38,458 nt of DNA from Deltaproteobacteria bacterium (GTDB taxonomy: Bacteria; Desulfobacterota; Desulfarculia; Adiutricales; Adiutricaceae), in NCBI GenBank assembly GCA_031281735.1, contig JAITEZ010000108.1:1-38458 (forward strand). The letters run 5' to 3'. Of the stretch, positions 28,379-36,295 are shown one piece after another. The notes below the pieces were generated by a model, which was not told the origin of the DNA, made no database searches, and saw nothing but the letters and a program-made list of their open reading frames with translations. How positions within the stretch are numbered: position 1 is the first letter of the stretch; every line of letters begins with the position of its first letter. The position numbers were made by a program, and so were the translations under genes.

Positions 28379-29184
28379 GGGGGGGCGGGCTGGCCCGGGC
28401 GCTGGCTGCGGCGGCCCTGCTCGCCGTCTGCGCGGGCGGGCTTACCGGCTGCTCCAACACCAAGGATCTCTGGGCGCGCATCTGGGGGAGCTCCACCCCC
28501 GGGCCGGGGGACGGCGCCATCGAGGCGGACGCGGATCTGGCCCTGCGGGCCCAGGAGGAGCTGGACGCCTCCGACTACGCGGAAGCGGCCGAGCTCTTCC
28601 AGCAGCTCAAGGACCAGTACCCCCAGAGCCGCTACGCGGTACTGGCCGAGTTGCGGCTCGGGGACGCGTATTTCCTCAACGGCAAGTACATCGAGGCCTA
28701 CGGCGCCTACGACGCGTTCTCCGACCGCCACCCCACCAACGATGCCGTGCCCTACGCCCTCTACCAGAAGGGCATGTGCTGGTTCCAGCGCATGAACGGC
28801 ATCGACCGCGACCAGTCGCCAACCATCCAGGCCATCAACGACTTCGCCTACCTGGTCGAGGTCTACCCCGACTCCCGCTACTCGACGATGGCCCACGCCC
28901 GGATCGCGGAGTCCATGAACAGCCTGGCGGGCCACGAGTTCTACATTGGCGAGTACTACTTCAACCGCAAGGACTACGCCGCCGCCATGCGGCGGTTCCG
29001 GGGGCTCATCCGCGCCTACCCGGACTCCGGCTATCACCCCCGGGCCTTCAATTACATCGCCCGGTACGAGGACATGGTGGCCAGCGGCGAGATACAGCCT
29101 GACACCAACCTGCGGGGCGCGGAGTACGAGTCCCCCTTCACCATCAGCGATGAGACGTCGGGAGCGGCGGGGGTCAGGTTCTGA
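28375..29184 (+). CDS. bamD: Outer membrane protein assembly factor BamD-like lipoprotein
   Basis: 269 aa; GTGA overlap with trxA; lipobox GGLTGC; TPR-like repeats DASDYAEAAELFQQLKDQYPQSRYAVLAELRLGDAYFLNGKYIEAYGAYDAF... Confidence 0.9.
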   Translation: MRGGGLARALAAAALLAVCAGGLTGCSNTKDLWARIWGSSTPGPGDGAIEADADLALRAQEELDASDYAEAAELFQQLKDQYPQSRYAVLAELRLGDAYFLNGKYIEAYGAYDAFSDRHPTNDAVPYALYQKGMCWFQRMNGIDRDQSPTIQAINDFAYLVEVYPDSRYSTMAHARIAESMNSLAGHEFYIGEYYFNRKDYAAAMRRFRGLIRAYPDSGYHPRAFNYIARYEDMVASGEIQPDTNLRGAEYESPFTISDETSGAAGVRF

Positions 29185-29191
29185 AAGGCGC

Positions 29192-29237
29192 GGCCCTTCC
29201 CAGGGCCAGCCGCGGAAGGCCTCCCCTGGGAAGGCCG
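29192..29237 (+). terminator. Hairpin after bamD, possible (T-less) terminator
   Basis: CTTCCCAGGG (29196-29205) / CCCTGGGAAG (29224-29233) perfect 10-bp repeat flanked by GGCC/GGCC; no T-run follows. Confidence 0.35.
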
Positions 29238-29507
29238 CCCTCTGTCCCGCATGACTTCCTCTGGACCCCCGGGGCCGCCGCTCCGGGGGTTCACTTTTCC
29301 GGTGCCTCCGGGCCGCCCCGGCTATCCCGGGCCGGGGGGCGCGGCCGGGCTTCAGGCGCCCGCCCGGGACGCGCGGGGGGGGCGCCCCGCGGATTCCGCG
29401 CCGCCGGGCGGGCCGCGCCCCACGCGGCGGACGGGCGGGGGCCCCTTCCGGCCGGGGAGGCCTCATTCCTCCGGATCCCCGCGGGGCCTGGCGGCCGGCG
29501 GGCCGGG

Positions 29508-30854
29508 TCACTGGGCCCCGTCCGGTTCCCTGTCCGTGTCCCCGTCCCCCTCGCCCTCCTCCGGGGGGAGGCTTTTCACGCGCACCCGGGAGACCGCCGG
29601 GCCCTCCGCTGTCACGACCACGAACTCCGCCCCGTAGCCGATCCAGGAGTCCCCCGGCGCGGGGGTCTCGGAGAACCTCCCCGCGAGGAGGGCCGCGAGG
29701 GTCCGGTAGCTCTCCTCGGCATCGGCCTCGAGCCTGAGGCTGATGTGCCTGCCCAGCTCGTCGAGGGACACCGTGGTCTCGCACAGGATCCAGCCGTCGG
29801 GCATATCCACCATGACCGGCCCCTCGGAGAGGTCGTACTCGTCCTGTATCTCCCCCACGATGGCCTCGAGGACGTCCTCCATGGTGACCAGCCCGAGATA
29901 GCTCCCGTACTCGTCCCAGACGAGCCCGATCTTGGTGCGTTTGCCGCGCATGAGCTCGAGCACGTCGTCCGCCGCCAGGGACTCGTAGATGTACAGGGCC
30001 TGCTTGACCAGCGGCCTGATGTCCGCGAGATCCGGCCGGCGGGTGAGATCCCGCGAGTGCACGAAGCCCGTAATGTTGTCGCGGTCGCCGTCGAAGACAG
30101 GCAGGCGCGCGTGGCCGGCCGCGGCCGAGAGCTCCAGGGCCTCGGCGGGGGTCGCGTCCGCCGACACCGAGACCACCCGGGTCCGGTGGATCATGATGTC
30201 CCGGGCGGTGCGGCGGTCCATGTTGAAGATGTTGTTGAGAAGCCTCTCCTCCATCTCGTCGAGCTGCCCTCCGTCCCGGCTCTCGGCTATCATGAGCTTG
30301 AGCTCCTCGGTGCTGTAGGCGGGGCTGGAGGCCCAGCGGCCCGCGCCCATGAGCCTGAGGATCACCTGGGCCGAGGAGTTCAGGACGGTCACGAAGGGCC
30401 GGAAGACGATATGGGCCGCCCGCATGGGGAAGGCCAGGAACAGCACGGTCTTTTCCGCCGCGCGGATGGAGACGTTCTTGGGGGCGAGCTCCCCGAAGGT
30501 CACGTGGACGAAGGTGATGAGCCCGAAGCCTATCATGACGGCCGCGGAGTGGACGACCGCCTCCGACTGGATGCCCAGCCGCTCGAGGGCCGGCCGCAGC
30601 AGGCTCGCCACCGCAGGCTCCCCGAGCCATCCCAGGCCGAGGCTCGCCAGCGTTATCCCCAGCTGGCACACGGAAAGGTAGTCTTCCAGGCGCCTCTGCC
30701 CGAAGAGGGCGAGCCGGGCGGCGGCCGAGCCCTTCTGGGCCAGGAGATCGAGGCGGGTCTTGCGCACCCGCACGAAGGCGAACTCCGCCGCCACGAACAT
30801 GGCGTTCAGGAGCACCAGGAAGGCCGCTGCCAGGAGTTTTATGGCGGTGTCCAT
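29508..30854 (-). CDS. CNNM/CorC (hemolysin-related) transporter with CBS and CorC_HlyC domains
   Basis: MDTAIKLLAAAFLVLLNAMFVAAEFAFVRVRKTRL..., SVCQLGITLASLGLGWLGEPAVASLL, FGELAPKNVSIRAAEKTV, CBS pair, C-terminal DGWILCETTVSLDELGRHI. Start ATG 30854 preferred. Confidence 0.93.
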   Translation of the reverse strand: MDTAIKLLAAAFLVLLNAMFVAAEFAFVRVRKTRLDLLAQKGSAAARLALFGQRRLEDYLSVCQLGITLASLGLGWLGEPAVASLLRPALERLGIQSEAVVHSAAVMIGFGLITFVHVTFGELAPKNVSIRAAEKTVLFLAFPMRAAHIVFRPFVTVLNSSAQVILRLMGAGRWASSPAYSTEELKLMIAESRDGGQLDEMEERLLNNIFNMDRRTARDIMIHRTRVVSVSADATPAEALELSAAAGHARLPVFDGDRDNITGFVHSRDLTRRPDLADIRPLVKQALYIYESLAADDVLELMRGKRTKIGLVWDEYGSYLGLVTMEDVLEAIVGEIQDEYDLSEGPVMVDMPDGWILCETTVSLDELGRHISLRLEADAEESYRTLAALLAGRFSETPAPGDSWIGYGAEFVVVTAEGPAVSRVRVKSLPPEEGEGDGDTDREPDGAQ

Positions 30855-31816
30855 CGTTTCGCGCTCGCGTGGCACGCAGGCGGCGGGGGGGCCTCCGGGG
30901 CGCTCCGGGCCGGGGTGCCTTCGGGGATCCCCGGCGCCGGAGCGGCCTGGCTCCGGGATCGCCGGGGCCGGGCGTCAGCTTCCGGGATGAAGGGGAGGGC
31001 GGCGGCAGGGCCACCGCCGGCGAGGGCGCCCGCGGCAGAGCGTACCCGGCGTGAGGTTCGCCCCCCGCGAGCCGGCGGGCTGGGGAATCCTTCGGTCTAC
31101 CCGTGAGCCGCGGCGCCGACGCGGCTGTGTCGCGGCGCGGCATCGGTCAGGCCGGGTTGCATCGCGGCAAGCGGGGAAAAGGATCTGCCGTTTCAAGCCG
31201 CGGGATCCGGTGGCATGGTACCTGTCTGTCACTAACGAAGGGGCTCCGGAGTGCTCGGGCTGGCGGGCGCCTGCAGGAGCCCGGAAGGCGGTCGGGAAAC
31301 CAGCGCAAGGGCGGCAGAGGAGGATCCGGGCTGGCGGGCCGGAGGAGCCAGAGCCGCGGCGGACGGGAGCCTGCGCGCGCAGGTTCGGCGATGGTTGTGA
31401 CCTCCCTAACCTAGGGCGGCAGGGCTTGCGTCCTCCGGAACCCGGGCCGTCCTGGCCGGAAGCCTCCCCGGCCTGAGCCTGCCAGGGCTGGAGGCCAAGC
31501 CGGTTACCGCTCCAAACCGGGCGGGTCGCTAAGGTCTTGAGCTGCCGATCCAAGAGTAATCCTGGCAGGAGGCTGGCGGGTCCCGGGTCGTTGGGGCCTC
31601 ATGGAGCCAGGGCCTGAGTCGGCAGGTCCGGGAGCAGCCAGGAAGCGAGCCGTCCTGGCCAGGAGAGTCCGGAGCGTGTGCTTTCCCGGGAAGAGTCCTC
31701 CGGATTATGAGTTGAAAATGATTTGAAAGCGCGGAATGATTCAGGTTTGGCGGGAACCCGGAAGCCTTCACGGAAGGCTCCGGATCCGTCGGCTCCTGAC
31801 GCCATGTCTTGTGAGC

Positions 31817-31858
<42 letters not shown>

Positions 31859-32040
31859 GCACCGTCAGGTGGAGCGGCACCCGGGGCCTTGCGAGGGCAC
31901 GCCCTGCCGAGGAGGGCGTCATGGAGGGGCGGTATTATGCGCCGCAGGCCGGAGCCCGAACCAGCGCCCTCCTGCGGGCTCTGAAAACGCGGCCTCGGCT
32001 TGGCGGGGCTCCGCCGCAACGTTCTTTCGCCCTAATACTA

Positions 32041-32049
32041 TGGTATAAT
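32041..32049 (+). promoter_or_regulatory. Putative extended -10 promoter
   Basis: TGGTATAAT, ~150 nt upstream of the TnpB-like remnant. Confidence 0.35.
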
Positions 32050-32200
32050 CCCTTCAGGAATCAACCATTAGGCCGCTTAAGGTCACCCCGTCTCGATGCC
32101 CCCTTGCATGCGAAGCGGGATCCCCAGGCGGAGGGAGGAATTGCGGCAAAACCGTCATTATGCGACAATCCTCAACCGGGCCGGGAGGGTTCAGGCAGGC

Positions 32201-32308
32201 ATGGGCAGGGCGTTCGCTTTCCGCACGTATCCGAAGAAGGAGCAGCCGGTCCGGCCGTCGAGGGCTTGCCGGTGCGCCCTCCCCGTCAGGAACCTGATGC
32301 CGGACGAA
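32201..32308 (+). pseudogene. Decayed IS200/IS605-type TnpB (OrfB) N-terminus
   Basis: MGRAFAFRTYPKKEQPVRPSRACRCALPVRNLMPDE aligns without gaps to the general TnpB N-terminal pattern (M-x-R-A-F-x-F-R-x-Y-P-x-x-E-Q ... R-A-F-G-C-A-R-F-V-x-N). No RuvC or zinc-finger part found downstream. Confidence 0.4.
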
Positions 32309-32310
32309 CC

Positions 32311-32380
32311 GATGATCCGCCGCCCTGCGTTACGCCGCCAGATGATCCGCCGCCCTGCGATCCGCCGCCAGATGATCCGC
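32311..32380. repeat. 30-bp tandem repeat (2.3 copies)
   Basis: gatgatccgccgccctgcgttacgccgcca / gatgatccgccgccctgcgatccgccgcca / gatgatccgc. Confidence 0.9.
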
Positions 32381-32943
32381 GCTATCCTGAATCACTCGCC
32401 CTACCGGTGCGGGGAAGGTATCCCCGGCCGGAGGGAGCGTGCTGCCCGGCCCTCCTTGACTTCGAGCCGCCGCGGGGTGACGCTCTTCCCGGCCACTTCG
32501 GGGGCTCCGGCCGTCTGGGATACCCTGAACGCGGGCGCAAGGCCGGCCGCGCCGCCCATCCCGGCGGTTGCCGGGGCGGTCCCGCAGATGCGGGATCCCG
32601 CCCGGGCGCCGGTATTCGGCTGGAGACCCGGGGACGGAGGGCGGGTCATGCCCGCGTCCCGGCCCTGCGGCAGGCCGGGGGAGGCGGGAGGCCCGTGTGG
32701 CGTGTCCGATGCCGCGTCCAGGCCCCGGAACGGGACGAGGCGTCGAGCACCGTGCCGGTAGTGTGCGGCAGCCCGGGACGCCTCCGGGGATTGTACTGCG
32801 GCCGGGGACGCGGGGACGGCGGGCCCGGAGCTGGCCTCACCCGCCAAGGGCGCGTGACGCCCGGCGCCGGGAGCTTGTCACGGGGCCTGGTTCGCGTCGG
32901 GCCGCGGGAACTGTTTGTCGCCGGGTAGACACCTTCATACGGC

Positions 32944-35268
32944 GTGCGCACGGGAGGCGTGTATATGGCCGATTCTTTGACAGACTGTTTCCTCTCCGGC
33001 CAGGTAGGCGACCCCTTCTCGGTGCTGGGGGCGCGGCCGCAGATCAACGCGGACGGCAGGTCCGCCGTCCTGTTCAGGGTCTACGCCCCCGGGGCCGTCA
33101 GGGTGACGGCCCTCCTGCCCGGGGGCGATCTCCCCCTCGCCCGGGTCGCGCCCGCCACCCGCCCCGCCACGGCTCCGGCGGCGTCGGAGTCCCCGGCCGA
33201 CCCCGCCCAGGCTCCGCCGGCCGGGGTCGCGGGCGGCCCCGCCCCTGCGGCCGCCCCCCCGCCCGGCCCCACTGGCCTCTTCGAGGGGTGGCTCGCCAGC
33301 CGCGACTACGAGTTCAAGCCGTACAGGATCCGCGCCGAGTACGAGGGGGGCGGGGTCTCCGTCTTCTGGGACGCCTACAGCTTCATGCCCGTGTTGGGCG
33401 AGCTGGATCTCTACCTCTGGAACGAGGGGAACCACTACCGGATCTACGACAAGCTGGGGGCGCACCCCGTCGTCCACCAGGGGGTCAAGGGCACGGTCTT
33501 CGCCGTGTGGGCGCCCTCGGCCTCAAAGGTCGCACTCGTGGGCGACCGCAACGCCTGGGACGGCCGCAGGCTCCAGATGCGGCCCCGCGGCTCCTCGGGG
33601 GTCTGGGAGATCTTCGCGCCGCATTTCGGGCAGGGGGATCTCTACAAGTTCGAGATCACCACCCAGGACGGCACCCTGCTCATCAAGTCCGATCCCATGG
33701 GCTTCCTGATGGAGCAGCGGCCCAAGACCGCCTCCATCGTCTACGACCTGAACCGCTACTGCTGGAGCGACCAGGCCTGGATGGAAAGCCGCCCCGGCCG
33801 CGATCTCCTCTCCGAGCCCATGAGCGTCTACGAGGTGCACCTGGGCTCCTGGCGCCGCCGCCCCGACGGCACCTGGCTGAGTTACCGCGAGGCGGCCGAC
33901 GAGCTGGTCCCCTACCTCAAGGAGCTGGGCTTCAACTGGGTGGAGTTCATGCCCCTCGCCGAGCACCCCTTCGATGCCTCCTGGGGGTACCAGGTGACGG
34001 GGTACTTCGCCGTCACCTCCCGCTTCGGGACCCCGGACGACTTCAGGCACCTGGTGGACCGGCTGCACCAGGAGGGCATCGGGGTCATCATGGACTGGGT
34101 TCCCGCCCATTTCCCCCGGGACTCCTTCGCGCTCGAGTACTTCGACGGGACCCATCTCTACGAGCACCGGGACCCGCGCCAGGGCGCGCATTCCGACTGG
34201 GGGACCCTGGTCTTCAACTACGGGCGCAACGAGGTGAAGAACTTCCTCGCGGCCAACGCGCTTTTCTGGGCCGACCAGTACCACGTCGACTCGCTCCGGG
34301 TCGACGCCGTGGCCTCCATGATATACCTCGACTACTCCCGCAAGGAGGGCGAGTGGATCCCCAACAAGTACGGGGGCCGCGAGAACCTGGAGGCCATCGA
34401 GCTCATCAAGACGCTGAACACCAAGCTCTACGAGCTCCACCCTGGCGCCTCCACCATCGCCGAGGAGTCGACCGCCTTCCCGGCCATCTCGCGGCCGGTG
34501 CACCTGGGCGGCCTGGGCTTCATGTTCAAGTGGAACATGGGATGGATGCACGACATGCTGGACTTCATGTCCAAGGATCCGGTCTACCGCCGCTACAACA
34601 TGGAGCGGCTCACGTTCGCGCTCCTTTACGCCTTCCATGAGAACTTCATCCTGCCCCTCTCCCACGACGAGGTGGTCTACGGCAAGAGGTCCCTCTGGGA
34701 CAAGATGCCCGGCGACAGCTGGCAGAAGTGCGCGAACCTGAGGCTCCTGCTGGGCTACATGTTCGCCGAGCCCGGCAAGAAGCTCCTCTTCATGGGGGGC
34801 GAGTTCGGGCAGGTCTGGGAGTGGGACCACGCCTCCCAGCTGTCCTGGGACGTCCTGGGGGATCCGGCCCACCGGAAGCTCCAGGCCTTCACGCGGGACC
34901 TGAACCGCCTCTACCGCTCCGAGCCCGCCCTGCACCAGCTGGACTACGACTGGCGCGGGTTCGAGTGGGTCGACTTCCGCGACCACGACGCCACCGTGGT
35001 GAGCTTCATGAGGAAGGCCCGCAACCAGGAGGATCAGGTCTTCTTCGCCTTCAACTTCACCCCCGTCGTCCGCCGCGGCTACCGTCTCGGGGCGCCGGGA
35101 CCCGGCTGGTACCGCGAGCTCATCAACTCTGACTCCGACATCTACGGCGGCGGCAACGTGGGGCTGGGGGGCGGCGTCCAGGCCGAGCCCGTGAGCGCCC
35201 ACGGCAGGGACTGGAGCCTCGACCTCACGCTCCCCCCCCTGGGCTTCATCGCCCTCAAGCGCTCCTGA
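32944..35268 (+). CDS. glgB: 1,4-alpha-glucan branching enzyme (GH13)
   Basis: 774 aa; YEVHLGSWRRRPDGTWLSYREAADELVPYLKELGFNWVEFMPLAEHPFDASWGYQVTGYFAVTSRFGTPDDF, DSLRVDAVASMIYLDYSRKEGEWIPNKYGGRENLEAIE, STIAEESTAFPAISRPVHLGGLGFMFKWNMGWMHD. Start may be ATG 32965. Confidence 0.97.
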   Translation: MRTGGVYMADSLTDCFLSGQVGDPFSVLGARPQINADGRSAVLFRVYAPGAVRVTALLPGGDLPLARVAPATRPATAPAASESPADPAQAPPAGVAGGPAPAAAPPPGPTGLFEGWLASRDYEFKPYRIRAEYEGGGVSVFWDAYSFMPVLGELDLYLWNEGNHYRIYDKLGAHPVVHQGVKGTVFAVWAPSASKVALVGDRNAWDGRRLQMRPRGSSGVWEIFAPHFGQGDLYKFEITTQDGTLLIKSDPMGFLMEQRPKTASIVYDLNRYCWSDQAWMESRPGRDLLSEPMSVYEVHLGSWRRRPDGTWLSYREAADELVPYLKELGFNWVEFMPLAEHPFDASWGYQVTGYFAVTSRFGTPDDFRHLVDRLHQEGIGVIMDWVPAHFPRDSFALEYFDGTHLYEHRDPRQGAHSDWGTLVFNYGRNEVKNFLAANALFWADQYHVDSLRVDAVASMIYLDYSRKEGEWIPNKYGGRENLEAIELIKTLNTKLYELHPGASTIAEESTAFPAISRPVHLGGLGFMFKWNMGWMHDMLDFMSKDPVYRRYNMERLTFALLYAFHENFILPLSHDEVVYGKRSLWDKMPGDSWQKCANLRLLLGYMFAEPGKKLLFMGGEFGQVWEWDHASQLSWDVLGDPAHRKLQAFTRDLNRLYRSEPALHQLDYDWRGFEWVDFRDHDATVVSFMRKARNQEDQVFFAFNFTPVVRRGYRLGAPGPGWYRELINSDSDIYGGGNVGLGGGVQAEPVSAHGRDWSLDLTLPPLGFIALKRS

Positions 35269-35277
35269 GGCTCACCG

Positions 35278-36105
35278 ATGGCCCACCAGGTTATCCGCAA
35301 CGCGCTAGTGTATTTCAGCCCCACCGGCGCCACCCGCACTGTAGCTAAGAGCATCGCACAGGGGCTGGCCATCAACCCCAGGGAGTTCGACCAGACGCTC
35401 CCCGCCGACCGGGAGAAGAAGATCGCCCTGGAGGACGCCGAGTTCGTCCTCCTGGCCTTCCCGGTCTACGGGGGGCGGCTCCCGCCCGTCGCCAGGGAGA
35501 TCGTGTCCCAGCTCCCCAAGGGCAAGCGCCCTGCGGCCGCCGTGGTCGTCTTCGGGAACGTGGGCCCGGGCGACGCCCTGGCGGAGCTCTACGACCTGTG
35601 CGTCTCGCGGGACTTCGAGGTCAAGGCGGCGGGGGCCTTCATCGGCGAGCACTCGTACTCCAGCGTGCTGGGCCGCAACCGCCCGGACGACGCGGACAGG
35701 GAGCGGGCCAGGGTCTTCGGCGTCGGCATCCGCCAGACACTCTTCAGCAACTCCGTCATCCACCGCGAGACCATCTCCAAGACCCCTCCCGCCACCTACC
35801 GCGCCTACCAGCCCAAGCAGTCGCTCGCTTTCATGCTCAAGCCGCGGAGCTGCGAGGTGTGCCGCTTCTGCATCCACTCCTGCCCCGTGGGCGCCTTCAT
35901 CGGGGGCGATCCCAAGAGGATAGACCTCGAGAGGTGCATCGGCTGCGCCGCCTGCATCAAGCTGTGCCCCCACAAGGCCAGGAAGTTCGAGGACGACGAC
36001 TTCCTGGACGACGTGGCCATAATGGTGGCCAACCATTCCGAGGCCAAGGAGCCAGTCCTCTTCCTTCCTCCCAACCTGCCAGAGTACATGGGGGGTATAG
36101 GCTGA
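35278..36105 (+). CDS. EFR1-like flavodoxin/2x[4Fe-4S] ferredoxin fusion protein
   Basis: 275 aa; N-terminal flavodoxin fold (ALVYFSPTGATRTVAKSIAQGL), C-terminal CEVCRFCIHSCP and CIGCAACIKLCP clusters. Confidence 0.9.
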   Translation: MAHQVIRNALVYFSPTGATRTVAKSIAQGLAINPREFDQTLPADREKKIALEDAEFVLLAFPVYGGRLPPVAREIVSQLPKGKRPAAAVVVFGNVGPGDALAELYDLCVSRDFEVKAAGAFIGEHSYSSVLGRNRPDDADRERARVFGVGIRQTLFSNSVIHRETISKTPPATYRAYQPKQSLAFMLKPRSCEVCRFCIHSCPVGAFIGGDPKRIDLERCIGCAACIKLCPHKARKFEDDDFLDDVAIMVANHSEAKEPVLFLPPNLPEYMGGIG

Positions 36106-36124
36106 AAGAGCACGCCCGCCTGCC

Positions 36125-36212
36125 GCTCCCGTCCTCCCGTCCCGTCCGCCTGTCCGTCATTCCGTCTTCCGTCTTTCCGTCCTTTCCGTCCAGTCCGTCT
36201 TCCGTCCGCATG
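36125..36212. repeat. Degenerate CCGTC-rich low-complexity tract
   Basis: About ten CCGTC units with 1-4 nt spacers (gtcattccgtcttccgtctttccgtcctttccgtccagtccgtcttccgtcc) in the intergenic region. Confidence 0.8.
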
Positions 36213-36295
36213 ACCCGCCCGCCGCGTCCGCCCGCAGTCGTGTTGCCCTGCCTGCGGGAGGGGCAGGAAGTGCGGCGCAGCACCGGTCGGCGGGG

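Noticed and set aside
27988-31143. 1051-aa minus-strand ORF
   Set aside because: Antisense to trxA and bamD and out of frame over the CorC-like gene; no domain, typical high-GC artefact.
33523-35202. 559-aa minus-strand ORF
   Set aside because: Fully antisense to glgB; shadow frame.
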